This document shows positions 43,780 to 56,625 of a DNA stretch of 64,000 bases, piece by piece. The notes under the pieces were generated by a model. It had not been told where the DNA came from. It made no database searches and worked only from the letters and a program-made list of their open reading frames with translations. The stretch's first letter is position 1. Each line of letters begins with the position of its first letter. The position numbers were made by a program, and so were the translations under genes. The DNA is taken from NCBI GenBank assembly GCA_025175895.1, contig CM045987.1, positions 37,784,113 through 37,848,112 on the forward strand, given 5' to 3'. This DNA is from Wurfbainia villosa. Its lineage: Eukaryota; Streptophyta; Magnoliopsida; Zingiberales; Zingiberaceae.

Positions 43780-45615
43780 TGTAGGGAAATCTCGTATGCC
43801 AAATGGCATATGCGCAACGGAAAATAGGATCCCTTCCAAGTGATCCATGCGAAAGCAAACTCGTATAAAATAAATTTCTCTAAACCAAACCTATCTTATA
43901 GGAGAGGATTACCTTTGTTGCGTGCCCTTGTTAATCCCGCTTTTCCTTTCGGTTTGTTGGATCTTTAGCACGTTCAAGTGTCCGTGCCTCTATACGTATC
44001 CACACGAGCACGCTCTTGTCTCACAAAAGGAAAACTAGAAGAGCTCTCCTTTACTTCTTGCTAGAGAAGTCCCTAAAGGAGAGGAAGAGAGGGAAAAGGA
44101 GAAAGGAAGAAGAAGACTCCTCTTCTTGCTAGCCTACACTCACAAACCCACACAACTAAAGCTTCCACCAAGCTTTCTCACAACCACAACACCAAAAACT
44201 CTCTATGGCCGGCCACTCCATGGAGCCTTTTATAGGGTTGGAAAAACCCTTCCACCTCCTTCACATTCAATGCAATCCATTGCATTGAGACACACTCAAA
44301 AAGGATTTGGCTTCCTTGTTTGGCCGGCCACTTAAGGAGACAAAACCATTTTGTTTCCTTCCACCTTAACTAGCTTAGATGGATGCTTAGGTGGCATGCT
44401 TATGTGGCATGCTTATGTGGCATTCTTATGTGGCATTCATGCATGTTGAATTAATCTTATTAATTCAATTAAGCTTATGTTATCATATTGAATTAATCTT
44501 ATTAAATCAATAAGGTAACATATTGAATTAATCTCATTAAATCAATTAGCTAAAATTCTCATTAAGCTTAAAGTCCAAAAACCATTTTGTACTTAAGCTT
44601 ATTCCCATATTATTCTAGTCAAACTAGAATACTCTAATTCCTCTAATTATCATGCTCTTTGTGTGTGACCCTATAGGCTCTCATAACGTTGGCAGTGGAC
44701 CTAAACTCTTTTAGATACACAAGCAATGAGCGGCATCTAGCAATACATCATTGCTACCCAAGTTACGAGATAAGTCAAGATCCGACTAACCTTTCCGTGA
44801 CTACTATAATATATGACCGTGTCCTTCTATCCTTGATATCAGATTGATCAATGAGGCATAGACCGTGTCATCCTCGATCAATCTATGTGTTTCTTGATCC
44901 CTGAGTAAACTAACTCAAACAAATGAGCTCAATATCTCATATTGACTCATTCGAGCATGGCCATGCGTTTTAGTAGTTCTACTCAATTAAGGGGGCCCAC
45001 CGATATCACTCCCGTCATATGGAAGGGATAGATCCCATCTACATCACTCACATCCCTCCGCATAATTTGTTACATACCCAGTAATCGCCTTTATGGTCCA
45101 CCCTGTTACGGGTGACGTTTGACGATACCAAAGTACATAACTCCTTATGTAGGGAACCATAGTGACTTCAGGTCTAAGGACTATTCATACCAATAGTCAC
45201 ATGAGAAAGTTTATGACACTCATATAACGATCCATGAAACTTTCTCATGGCGGGTCAGTTCAGTATATATTCTCCAATATATACCCATGTGTCAACTTGA
45301 TATCATATATCCATGACTTGTGAGATCAAGTCATCAATTGACCTACATGCTAGTCTTTATGTATTAATATTGCCCTTGCATATTAATACTCGACTAGGAA
45401 CATTTAGGAAAGTGTTCTCTACAGCCTCTCATAATCAATTCTGCCAATTGATGTGCTGTAGATAAGAACCTACTTTTCTAGGGCATTATTATATTTAAAT
45501 TAGCTGGCACAAGCAAGATGTAAATATAATAACCAATCCTTTGCCTTTATAGAATATGATACAAAATGTTCCCTATTCAACCATCACATGATTGGTTCTA
45601 GGGCTTTAACTAACA
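43780..45615 (-). repeat. 5' LTR of element E
   Basis: 1836 bases, partner of 36802-38613. It carries the shared central block with the B, C, F and G LTRs ('gtgtgtgaccctataggctctcataacgttggcag'). Confidence 0.9.
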
Positions 45616-46664
45616 CTCATATCATCTCAAAGATAGCTGATTTGGAAGAACAAGAGCTGCTTAATAAGAAAAGAATGCGATCATGGCTAGGACTTCTGAA
45701 TTATGCCCGTAATTATATTCCAAACCTTGGAAAACTACTAAGCCCTTTGTATGCAAAAACTAGCCCCACGGGTAACAAAAGAATGAATAGTCAGGATTGG
45801 GCTCTGGTTAAACAAATCAAGGAACTGGTAAAGGATCTACCAGACTTAGAGGTACCACCTGAAGAATGCTACATCCCTCTCGAGACCGACGGATGCATGG
45901 GCGGATGGGGCGGTATATGCAAGTGGAAAAACCAAAAGCATGACCTAAACACTACAGAGCGAATTTGTGCCTATGCAAGCGGGAAGTTCAACCCTCCCAA
46001 ATCCACTATAGATGCAGAGATTTATGTTGTTATGAACAGCTTGGAGACCTTGAAGATCTACTTCTTGGATAAGGAAGAAATCACCATCCAGACTGATTGT
46101 CAGGCGATAATTAGTTTTTTTGGGAAGACGGCCAGTAACCAGCCATCTAGAGTCAGGTGGCTTGCCTTCACTGATTACATAATAGGCACAGGAGTGACGA
46201 TCACCTTCGAGCACATAAGCGGACAGGACAATCCATTATCAGATAGTTTGTCCCGATTAATTACTTGTCTTATATTTTCAGAATGGCTGCAAGGTTCCCT
46301 TATGCAATTGGAGCAAGCAAGTCTAGCCCGTGAAGAGCTACAGGCACGACTGGACAAGAAAGCACTGGTCTAACTCGCAGAAGCCCTCCTCATACTAAGT
46401 CAGTCTGTCAGCAGTATGAGGAGCTACTACCACACCACCAATGAAGGATGCGTGAAGGAAATTTCCTGTTGGAAGAAGAACGACAAATTTTCTACAAACT
46501 CCACCAGCTACAAGAATAAGCAGCACGAGAGGCGATCACATAGATGCAACAACTCAAGCAGCTTCATTCCATGAAGTGACAAAAGTGTGTTGGCATGAGT
46601 GCCCCTGACAATTGGTGTCATGACTGGCTTCCAATTACCATAGAGATAGAAGCATAGTTGGCAA
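45616..46664 (+). pseudogene. Badnavirus-like RT thumb, RNase H and polyprotein C-terminal end
   Basis: After the CTCAT duplicate the viral frame resumes and is open to 46373. It contains the RT-RNase H connection ('RSWLGLLNYARNYIPNLGKL', about 45682-45741) and RNase H with 'ETDGCMGGWGGICKWK' (about 45886-45933), 'DAEIYVVMNSLETLKIY', 'TDCQAI' and 'SDSLSR'. After the stop at 46371-46373, frame-broken sequence continues and ends near 46640 with 'PDNWCHDW', a Cys/Trp-rich end seen in relatives. RNase H removes RNA during reverse transcription. Its key acidic residues look present, but the polyprotein is broken elsewhere. The 28 bases before 45616 in the same frame belong to E's LTR. Confidence 0.85.
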
Positions 46665-48490
46665 TTTTTGTAAAAGCCCTAGAGTCAATCATGTGATGAT
46701 TATTGTATGGACTTTATTGTATCATATTCCTATTTATATAGGCATGGTTATTATATTTACTTGTATTGGTGCCAAATAAACTAAGTATAATAACGTCCTT
46801 GAGTAGAAGGTTCTTATCTATATCAATCGATTAGTTGAATCGATAATGAGATGATATAGAGAACACTACTCTTAATCATTCATAGTCAAGTATTAAAATT
46901 CAGAGACAATGTTAATGCGTAGAGACTAGCATGTAGGTCAACTCGATGAGTTGATTTCACAAGTCATGGATATGAGATATCAAGTTGACATATGGGTATG
47001 CATTGGAGAATGTATATTGAATGACCCGCCATGAGAAAGTATCATGGATCATTATATGAGTGTCATATACTTTCTCATGTGACTATTAGTATGACTATTA
47101 GTTCTTGGACCTGAAGTCACCATGGTCCCCTACATAAGGAGTTGCATACTTTGGCTTTGTCAAATGTCACCCGTAAATGGGTGGACTATAAAAGCGATTA
47201 CTGGGTATGTAATAAATTATGCAGAGGGATGTGAGTGATGTAGATGGGATTAATCCCTCCTATATGACGGGAGTGACATCGTTATTCTTGATAGAGTGAG
47301 ACCATGAAGTGCATGGACATGCCCAAATGAGTCAATATGAGATATTGAGCTCATTTGATTAGAGTGAGTCTACTTGGAGTTCAAGATATAGATTGTACCG
47401 AGGATGACACGGTCTATACCTCAATTGGTCAATATAGATATCAAGGATAGAGGGACATTGTCACATATTGTGAGAGTCACAATTAGTAGTCACAAAGGTG
47501 ATGTTGGAGCTCAACATTCTTGTAACTTGGGTAGCAATGATATGTTGCTAGATACCGCTCATTGCTTATATTCCTAAATCGATTTAGGGACATTGCCAAC
47601 ATTACAAGAACCTATAGGGTCACACACAAAGGGTAATTAGGTAGAGATTTGGTTCATATGATGAACCATGAGGATTAGGTTCATGGGATGAACCAAATTG
47701 GATTAAGAGTAATCCAAATTAGACTAATTGAGTTAGACTCAATTTGATTCAAGTGTTGAATGAGTCTAATTTAGATTTGATTCATTGAGTCAATTTAAAT
47801 TAATGAATAGAGATTCATTAAATCAAATTGACTTGAATCAAGTGGTTAGATTTGATCAACCATGGGAGATAAGAGGTCAAGTTTGACTTGACTTGAGAGG
47901 GAAGATGAATGGTCAATTTTGACTTTACCAATTGCCATGTCATGGTGACAAGGCATGGGGGACGGCCAATGATGATGCTCCACATCATCATGGACTTATC
48001 ATGTGGTGCCACCTCATGAGGGAGACCAAGAACCATTGGCTCTTGGAGTTACATGCATGCATGTAACCCCCCAACTTGAAGTGGTCGGGCACTATTCATC
48101 ATGGTGAATTCATTTGGTGAGTAACTCCATCTTCTTCTTCCTTGGATCATCTTCCACTCAAGCTCTCTCCCAATCCTCTACTTTGGCCGAAACTTCCAAG
48201 GGGTGCTAGCACACTCTAGGTTGTTTTTCTCCACCATTTTTCCGTGTGGATACCAATAGAGGAGTGTACACTTGACACTCTTGAGTTCCTGCAAAGCATT
48301 TGGATGAGCGGGATAAGCGAAGGGCATCGCTACGAGGGTAATGCTCTCATCTTGTAGATCTAAGGTAGATCTAGGGTATTTAAACACATACATATTTTAT
48401 TTTTTTTTATATCTTCGCACGGATCCGTGGTTGGGCTTCCGAGGTTTCCGCAACGCAAAAAGCGATTTTTGTAGCTCGGAAAGTCCAACA
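46665..48490 (+). repeat. 5' LTR of element G (C/F family)
   Basis: In reverse complement it matches the C and F LTRs over its full length. It ends ...GGAAAGTCCAACA at 48490. With the F LTR at 49613-51433 it makes an inverted repeat with arms of about 1.8 kb. Confidence 0.8.
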
Positions 48491-49612
48491 GTGGTATCAG
48501 AGCCACGTGCGAATAATGTATGTGTTTCATATTTGTAGTTTTTATATTAGATATAAAAATTGCAGATTTTTAAGTTTCTGTAAATTTTCTATTTTTATAG
48601 AATTTTTGGGTATTTTTTTCGAAGAGTCGAAGCAACATGTGTTGGGACACTTGTAGGCTTCAACCGCCGAGAAAAACTCTCCGAAACGGCGAGTTCTCGC
48701 TTTAGGTTTTTGGGACAGCAACTTAAGTCGCTGTAAGATCTAGTAGGGACACTCGCAAAGTTTATTTTTGTGAGTAGGGGCATTGCCCCTATCCCCGAAA
48801 GGGGCCTTGTCCCGCGATCGCGCTCGAAAACCGCTTAGCGGGACCGTTACGGAGAGGTGACTTATAAAATTAAAAAAAAAAGAAAAATTATAGAAATTTT
48901 CTGTAAAATACATTATTTAGAATTATGTATAATTCTGTGATGGTCATGGCCCAAGAACCCCAATATGATTGGATGATAATGTGTTGTAATTCATAATATG
49001 GCCTGCGTGCCGTTTTGTGATTGTGCATGTTTTATAGGGTATGCGACCTGCACGTCGTACCTGTTCTTTTAAAATTATAGTTGTAAATAGTTTTAGACTC
49101 AAATGTAACTCGTGTTTCATATTTGTAATGTACAAAATGAAGAGGTGGAAACTCCACTTGTAGACGAAGTTACGAGAAGGGTGCCGACGACACATGGCGG
49201 TCAAAGGAGGCGCTTGGAGAAGCCGCTAACCCTAGGTTGACCATCCGATCTTCTCATTGGCTTGAGAAGATCGTAGTAGGGGCATGACCTAATCACAATT
49301 GATTTATATATATATATATATATTTGTTATGCTTGTATGTATGTGATGCATGCTAGTAGAATAATGCTTGTATGTATATGATGCATGCTAGAATAATGCT
49401 TGTATGTATGTGATGCATGCTAGTGTAGGATAATAAAGGTCTTGATGCGTATATGAAACACATTCACAATTAGATTAGATCTTAATCGAATCAACTCGAA
49501 AATTCCTACCAAGTCCTTGATACCCATCACTACCTCGATCATTTGTAGTTGTTGAATCTTCCAAAGCAGAGCAACACATATTATCTTGGTAGGATGCGGA
49601 GGGACAATCTTG
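48491..49612 (+). other. Primer site and leader of element G
   Basis: Primer site TGGTATCAGAGCC at 48492-48504. The leader has no convincing ORF. It holds an AT microsatellite (about 49305-49322), three 'gcttgtatgtatgtgatgcatgc' units (about 49330-49425), and the 'gatcatttgtagttgttgaatcttccaaagcagagcaaca' stretch shared in reverse with the C leader (about 19380-19430). Confidence 0.75.
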
Positions 49613-51433
49613 TGTTGGTTTTTTCGAGCCGCAAAAACCACTTTTTGCGTTGCAAAAACCTCGGAAGCCCGACCACGGATCCGTTCGAAGATATAAAAAA
49701 TAAAATTCATGTATGTGTTTAAAAATTCTAGATCTACCTTAGATCTACAAGATAGAGTGTTACCCTTGTAGCGACGCCCTTCGCTTATCCCGCTCGTCCA
49801 AAAGCTTCGCCGGAACTCAAGAGTGTCAAGTGCACACTCCTCTATTGGTATCCACATGGACAAATGGTGGAGAAAACACAACCTTGAGTGTGCTAGCACC
49901 CTTTGGATGGTTTGGCCAAGATAGAGGATGGGAGAGCTTGAGAGGATGATCCAAGGAAGAAGAAGATGGAGTTACCACAAAATGAATTCCATTCATCAAG
50001 TGGAGTGGTCGGCCACTTCATATCTTGTGGGGTTACATGCATGCATGTAACTCCAAGAGCCAATGGCTCTTGGTCTCCCTCATGAGGTGGCACCACATGA
50101 TAAGTCAATGATGATGTGGAACACCATCATTGGCCGGCCCCCATGCCATATCACAATGACATGGCTAATGGTCAAGTCAAAATTGACCATTCATCTTCCC
50201 TCTCAAGTCAAGTCAAACTTGACCTCTTATCTCCCATGGTTGATCAAATCTAACCACTTGACTCAAGTCAATTTGATTTAATGAATCTATATTCATTAAT
50301 TTAAATTGACTTAATCAATCAAATCTAAATTAGACTCATTCAACACTTGAATCAACTTGAGTCTAACTCAATTAGTCTAATTTGGATTACTCTTAATCCA
50401 ATTTGGTTCATCCCATGAACCTAATCCTCATGGTTCATCATATGAACCTAATCACCATCTAATTGCCCTTTGTGTGTGATCCTATAGGTTCTTGTAACGT
50501 TGGCAATGTTCCTAAACCGATTTAGGAACATAAGCAATGAGCGGTATCTAGCAACACATCATTGCTACCCAAGTTACAAGAATGTTGAGCTCCAACATCA
50601 CCTTTGTGACTACTAATTGTGACTCTCACAATATGTGACAATGTCCCTCTATCCTTGACATCTAGATTGACCAATTGAGGCATAGACCATGTCATCCTCG
50701 GTACAATCTATATCTTGAACTCCAAGTAGACTCACTCTAATCAAATGAGCTCAATATCTCATATTAACTCATTTGGGCATGGCCATGCACTTCGTGGTCT
50801 CACTTTATCAAGAATAACGATGTCACTCCCGTCATATAGGAGGGATAGATCCCATCTACATCACTCACATCCCTCCGCATAATTTGTTAGATACCCAGTA
50901 ATCGCCTTTATTGTTCACCCATTTACAGGAGACGTTTGACAAAGCCAAAGTATGCAACTATTTATGTAGGGAACCATGGTGACTTCATGTCTAAGGACTA
51001 ATAGTCATACCAATAGCCATATGAGAGAGTATATGACACTCATATAATGATCCACGATACTTTCTCATGGCGAGTCATTCAGTATACATTCTTCAATGCA
51101 TAACCATCTGTCAACTTGATATCTCATATCCATGACTCATGAGATCAAGTCATCGTGTTGACCTACATGCTAGTCTCTACGCATTAACATTGTCCCTGAA
51201 TGTTAATACTTGACTAGGAATGATTAAGAGTAGTGTTCTCTATATCATCTCATTATCAATTCAACCAATCGATTGATATAGATAAGAACCTTCTACTCAA
51301 GGACGTTATTATACTTAGTTATTTGCCACCAATACAAGTAAATATAATAACCATGCCTTTATAAATAGGAATATGTTATAATAAAGTCCATACAATAAAC
51401 ATCACATGATTGACTCTAGGGCTTTCACTAACA
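49613..51433 (-). repeat. 3' LTR of element F
   Basis: 1821 bases, same family as C and G. Adjacent internal bases on the minus strand read ...AGTGGAAGATT (polypurine tract with one change). Confidence 0.8.
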
Positions 51434-54400
51434 ATCTTCCACTAGCACCAGTGCCAATCACCGCAGTATCTAATACCCAATGACCTAGTGTGACCATCAT
51501 GTTTTTTCTATGCCAAAGCCTTAGTCAAGCGATCTGCGATGTTAGCCTCTGTGGGTACTCTGCAAATCTTCACATCTCCTCTATCGATAATCTCTCGAAT
51601 GAGATGGAAGCGTCGTAGTATGTGTTTGGTCCGCTGGTGTGAGCGAGGTTCCTTAGCCTGTGCAATCGCTCCATTGTTGTCACAATAGAGCTCTATGGGA
51701 TATGCTATGCTAGGAACCACCCCAAGCTCAATAATGAACTTGCGGATCCAAACTGCCTCCTTTGCTTCATTAGATGCAGCAATATACTCGGCTTCTATTT
51801 TAGAATCAGCAACTGTGTCCTGATTCGAACTCTTCCAGCTCATAGCGCCACCATTCAAGAAAAACACGAACCCTGACAATGATCTATAATCATCCTGGTC
51901 AGTTTGGAAGCTGGCATCACTGTAACTCTTTATAGCTAGGTCCTCATCGCCTCTAAATATCAAGAAATATTCTTTAGTCCTTCTCAAGTACTTAAGAATA
52001 TTCTTGACTACTATCTAGTGACTCTAACCTGGATCTGACTGGTATCTACTCATCATGCTCAAAGCATACGAGACATCAGGACCAGTACACAGCATGGCGT
52101 ACATGATAGATCCTATAGCAGATGCATAAGGGATCTTATCTATGCAGTCTCTCTCCTCTCTAGAAGAGGGACTTTGAGTCTTCGAAAAGACTCACGCCAT
52201 GTGACATCGGCAGAAGTCCCTTCTTGGAATTCTGCATGGCAAACCGTAGTAATACCGTGTCAATGTATGTACTCTGACTTAGACCAAGCAATCTCTTAGA
52301 TCTATCTCTATAGATTTTGATGCCTAGAATACAGGTTGCTTCACCTAAGTCCTTCATTGAGAAGCACGTCCCCAGCCAAGTCTTCACAGACTATAGTGAA
52401 GGGATGTCATTCCCAATGAGTAGTATGTCATCCACATACAATATAAGGAAGACAACTATGTTTCCATTAACCCTCTTGTAGACACAGGGTTCATCTTCAT
52501 TCTTAATGAAACCAAACTGTTTGATCGCATCATCAAATCGAAGATTCCAGCTCCGAGAAGCTTGCTTTAGCCCATAAATGGACCTTTGCAGCTTGCATAC
52601 TTTTCCAGTATGTCATGGATATACAAAACCCTCAGGTTGTGTCATGTACACATCCACGAGTAAGTTTCCATTTAGAAATACGGTTTTGACATCCATCTGC
52701 TAGATCTCATAATCGTGGTATGCTACAATAGCAAGCATGATCCGAATGGACTTAAGCATCGCCACTGGAGAAAAGGTTTCATCATAGTCAATACCATGAA
52801 TTTGTTTGAAACCTTTAGCCACCAATAGGACCTTATAGGTATGTGTATGTCCATCCATGTCAGTCTTTCTATTATAGACCCATTTACACCCAATGGGTTT
52901 GACCCCATCAGGTGGATCAACCAAAGTCCATACTTGGTTGGTGTACATGGATTCCACTCGAATCTCATGGCCTCTAGCCATTTCTCAGAATCTGGGCTCA
53001 TCACAGCTTCTTGATAGGAGGTAGGCTCATTCTCAATGAGCATAACGTCATCATGGTCAGACAAGAGAAATGAGTATCTCTCAGGTTGACGGCGTACCCT
53101 ATCAGACCTGCGAAGAGGTAGGTCTACCTGAACAGGTGGTTGTTCCACAACTCTTTGTGCAACAATTTCATAACCCACAACACTTTGTGGTTCCTGTTCA
53201 ACCTCCATCAAGGCCTCAGTGCTATGTTCCTTATCTTGAATTTCTTCAAGATCGAACGTACTCCCACTAGTTTTTCTAGAAACAAAATCCCTTTCTAGAA
53301 AAACACCAGTCTTTGCCACAAACACTTTGTGCTGACTGGGAATGTAGAAGTAATATCCCTTTGTATCCTTGGGATATCCAACAAAATAGCACCTATCGGA
53401 TTTGGGTCCCAGTTTATCTGAGACTTGACGTCGAACGTAAGCCTCACAACCCCAAATCCTCATGAAAGACATCTTGGGATATCTCCCTATCCATATCGTA
53501 TATGGTGTCTTTATCAAAGTCTTGAATGATACACGGTTAAGGGTAAAGGTTGCTGTATCTAGAGCATATCCCCAAAAATATATAGGAAGATCTGTGTGAC
53601 TCATCATAGATTGTACCATATATAATAGGGTACGATTCCTCCTTTCAGATACACTATTCCACTGTGGTGTTCCAGGAGGAGTGAGTTGGGATAGAATCCC
53701 ACACTCAGCTAGATAGTCACGAAACTCATGGCTAAGGTATTCACCACCTCGATCTGATCGAAGTATCTTAATACTCTTGCCAAGCTTGTTTTATACTTAA
53801 TTCTTGAATTCTTTGAACTTTTCAAAGGATTCTGATTTATGTGTCATGAGATACACATAACCATATCTACTGAAGTCATCAGTAAATGTAATAAAGTACC
53901 TATAACCACCTCTAGCAGTAACATTGAAAGCGTCACATACATCACTATGTATAAGTCCTAACAAGTCTATTACTCTTTCGCTGTGTCCACTAAAGGAAGT
54001 CTTGGTCATCTTGCCTAACAGGCAAGACTCGCATGTCTCATATGATTCAAAATCAAATGAGTCTAGCAGCCCATCCTTATGGAGCTGAGATAAGCGACTC
54101 TCATTTATGTGACCTAAGGGACAATGCCAGAGATAGGTTTGGTTCAACTGATTTGACTTGAACCTTTTGGTACTTATGTTATAGATAGGGCTCTCTAAGT
54201 CTAGAAAGTAGAGTCCATTCATTAGAAGTGCACTACAATAGAACATATCATTTAAATAAACTGAACAACATTTGTTCTTTATTATAAATGTAAATCCTTT
54301 CTTGTCCAAACAAGAAATCAAAATTATGTTCTTAGTTAAAGCATACACATAACAATATTCATCTAATTCTAGTACAAGCCCAGAGGGCAGAGATAGATCA

Positions 54401-55073
54401 TAAGTTCCTACAACAACAGCAGCAACCCTTGCTCCATTGCCTACTCATAGGTCCACCTCGCCCTTTGTCAATGCCCTGCTATATCTCAGCGCGTGCACAT
54501 TGGTACAAATGTGAGATGCACATCCGGTATCTAATACTCATGATGAAGAAATAGATAGATTGACTTCTATAATATTTATACCTGAAGTAGAAGTCTCACT
54601 TCTCTTCTTCTTAAGATCTTCTAGGTATGCTTTGCAGTTACACTTCCATTGTCCAGCTTCCTTGTAGTGGAAGAAAGCCCCTTCCTTGGCCACCCCTCCT
54701 TTGGGTTTAAGTTCTTTGCCTTTGCCCTTGGTTTGGGACTTTCCCTTACCTTTAGGCTTGCCCTTGCCTTTCTTCTTTTGCACCATCAAAATGGAGTCAG
54801 ATTTTCCCTTATTAAGGTTGAGCTCAGTAGTTCTCAACATGATGATCATCTCAGGCAGTGGTTTATCAATTTCATTCATGTTGTAATTCATGACAAATTG
54901 ATTGTAGCATTGTGGCATAGATTGCAAGATCAAGTCAGTGGCCAGCTCTTGGCCAAGGGGGAATCCCAATCTCTATAGGTTTTCTACGTACCCAATCATC
55001 TTGAGTACATATGGACCTACGGGAGTCCCATCTTGCATTTTGGATCTAAACAATGCCTTAGAGACTTCATATC
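51434..55073 (-). pseudogene. Gag-pol of element F, broken
   Basis: Colinear with element E: RNase H (51987-51508, 'GFVFFLNGGAMSWKSSNQD'), RT (about 53000-52160, 'GCKWVYNRKTDMDG' and 'DLGEATCILGIKIYRDRS'), integrase C-terminal part (53619-52723), integrase core and HHCC (54348-53797, 'WHCPLGHINESR', where the usual Arg is Pro), protease border (about 54540), and Gag (54969-54538 and on to 55073). Its zinc knuckle is mutated (FHYKEAGQWKCNC, first Cys and His changed). Several stops and shifts. It is closer to C than to E in wording, and it keeps CAG/CTG words that C has lost. Confidence 0.8.
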
Positions 55074-56207
55074 TGTTGGTGCAACAATGCCCCAAGCATT
55101 TATATGTTTTGATGTTTGGATAATCATCTAAGTTAGGTAACAAATTGTGATCTAATGGTGAACATGATTAAGTGACAGGTAAAGGCAAAGTCCAAGTAAG
55201 ATCTTGGCAAGAGAAGTACAAAGGCAAGTCTTGGCAGCGTATGTCCAAGCATGTAGACTTGGCGGCGTAAAGTCCAAGCATGCCCTGGGAAAGGAAACCC
55301 AAGACATGACAAAACCAAAGGAAGCTCTTGGAAGCAAAGTGCAAAGGATGAACAAGTCGCGGACTCGGAGGGATCCTGGAGGTGCAAGGCTTAAGGAAGA
55401 GTTGGAAGGTTGAGTCTAGGTCTAAGGGGTAAAATCAAGTATGAATTACTCATATTTGATGAGTATCAATCGACTGATACGATGTATCAGTCGACTAGTC
55501 AGGTGCTCGACTGAGTCAGGATGAAACCCTGACCATCAGTCGACTGCTTTAATCATGGCGATCGGATCGATGTTGATGTCGTCGATCGCCAACAGCGGGC
55601 CGATCGATCAAGGTAAAACGGACGCAGTGGAGTCACACTCATTGCGACCTATGATCACTCGGGATCGATCACTACATTAGTCGATCGATGGATGGATCGG
55701 ATTGGTGATGAGAATGTCGTTGGGCCGAAACGACTCGAATCCGTGGAATTGGCTATTCGAAGTCGTTAATCGCCGCGGCAATGACCGATGTGCATCACCG
55801 ATCGATCGTGTCTCAACGGAAAAATCAGCCCTCTCTCTATAAAAAGAGGGATGGTGGAGGTTTTTGGGGTTAATGCTCATTCTCTAATTCTTCCTCAAAG
55901 CCTCCATGAGTTTTCAAGCTTTCTAAGTGATCTTAAATCCCCTCCTCCTCTCTCTAAGCTTAAGTTTCATTCTTTGTAAAGAAGAGGAGGTTTGTTGTAA
56001 AGGAAAGCATCTTAGTGGAATTGTTTGTGTTGATCCACCTTAAGGATCGCCGTGGAGTAGGAGGGTTATCTCCGAACCACGTAAAGGCTTTGTTAGCATT
56101 GTTATTTGGTTTTTACTTATATTATTTCTATTTGCTTCCACTAATCATTCTTGTAGAAATGAAAAATACTATTCACCCCCCCTCTAACTCCCAAACGATT
56201 CCTAACA
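55074..56207 (+). repeat. 5' LTR of element H
   Basis: 1134 bases, TGTTGGTGCAACAATGCCCC... to ...ATTCCTAACA. It has the same plan as the A LTR: minisatellite with AAGTCCAAG/CTTGGCA (about 55185-55330), palindrome remnants (55466-55550, for example ATCAGTCGACT), many CGATCG words, a TATA box (TATAAAAA, 55838-55845), and R/U5. Confidence 0.8.
55838..55845 (+). promoter_or_regulatory. TATA box of the element H LTR
   Basis: TATAAAAA, downstream of the palindrome-bearing stretch (55466-55550), which matches the order seen in the A, I and solo LTRs. Confidence 0.6.
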
Positions 56208-56209
56208 AG

Positions 56210-56221
56210 TGGTATCAGAGC
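56210..56221 (+). other. Primer-binding site of element H (initiator-Met tRNA)
   Basis: TGGTATCAGAGC, two bases after the LTR end. Perfect match. Confidence 0.85.
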
Positions 56222-56262
56222 CCGGATTGCATCGGAAGATCTAGCAATCAACCGGAGCAAAG

Positions 56263-56625
56263 ATGGCTTTTCAAGAGGGGTATAGCACGGCGAGACCTCC
56301 GTTCTTCGACAGCAACGACTTCGGATATTAGAAAGGTAGAATGGAGTATTACTTAATGAATGATATTGAGAATTGGTTTAGCGTTGTAGATGGTTTTGAG
56401 AAGCCGGTCGACGAATTCGGAGCGCCACTACAAACAAAATATTGGACAAGAGAGATGGCCAAGAAAGCACAAGCTAATGCAAAAGCAATGACCACACTTC
56501 AATGTGGTCTATCCAAGGAGCAACTTTCTAAAGTCGTGCCTTTCAACTCCACAAAAGAGCTTTGGGAGAAGCTCATCGAATTGAATGAAGGTTCAAAGGA
56601 GACTAGAAGAGCCAAAAGAGACCTA
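56263..56625 (+). pseudogene. Gag of element H, N-terminal part (split by a solo LTR)
   Basis: ATG at 56263, 42 bases after the primer site. One TAG at 56329-56331 breaks the frame after residue 22 (probably Trp originally, followed by KGRMEYYL). The rest reads through 'WFSVVDGFEKP' and 'FNSTKELWEKL' to 'RAKRDL', typical UBN2-type Gag. The frame stops at the solo LTR and resumes at 57746. Removing the LTR and one ACCTA copy (1120 bases) gives the right phase. Confidence 0.8.

Larger units (their letters stand above)
36802..45615 (-). mobile_element. Element E: near-intact Ty1/copia retrotransposon inserted in the viral RT
   Basis: LTRs 36802-38613 and 43780-45615 start TGTAGGGAAATCTCG and end GGGCTTTAACTAACA. 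The target duplicate is CTCAT. The minus-strand primer site (43778-43766), leader, one polyprotein frame (42593-38628) and a polypurine tract beside 38614 are all in place. The LTRs are almost the same apart from a 13-base repeat-number difference near 37420 and a cluster of small changes at 38000-38260. It is the most complete element here and the one most likely to have moved recently. Confidence 0.9.
46665..49612 (+). mobile_element. Element G: 5' part of a plus-strand copia element of the C/F family
   Basis: It begins within the viral tail (candidate duplicate GGCAA at 46660-46664). It consists of a 5' LTR, a primer site and a leader, and is cut at 49612 by element F. The rest should lie right of the window's nest. 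Its start is altered (TTTTTGTAAAAGCCC for TGTTAGTGAAAGCCC). Confidence 0.75.
49613..55073 (-). mobile_element. Element F: minus-strand copia element inserted in G, cut by H
   Basis: The 3' LTR (49613-51433) starts TGTTGGTTTTTTCGAGCC and ends TTTCACTAACA. The internal region runs from RNase H (51508) back to mid-Gag (55073), where element H interrupts it. The candidate duplicate on the left is TCTTG (49608-49612). The 5' LTR is not in the window. Confidence 0.8.

Noticed and set aside
1545..46664. The provirus as a possible infectious virus
   Set aside because: Many stops and frameshifts, changed protease active site, inverted segment, two large insertions, and missing ORF1 and intergenic region.
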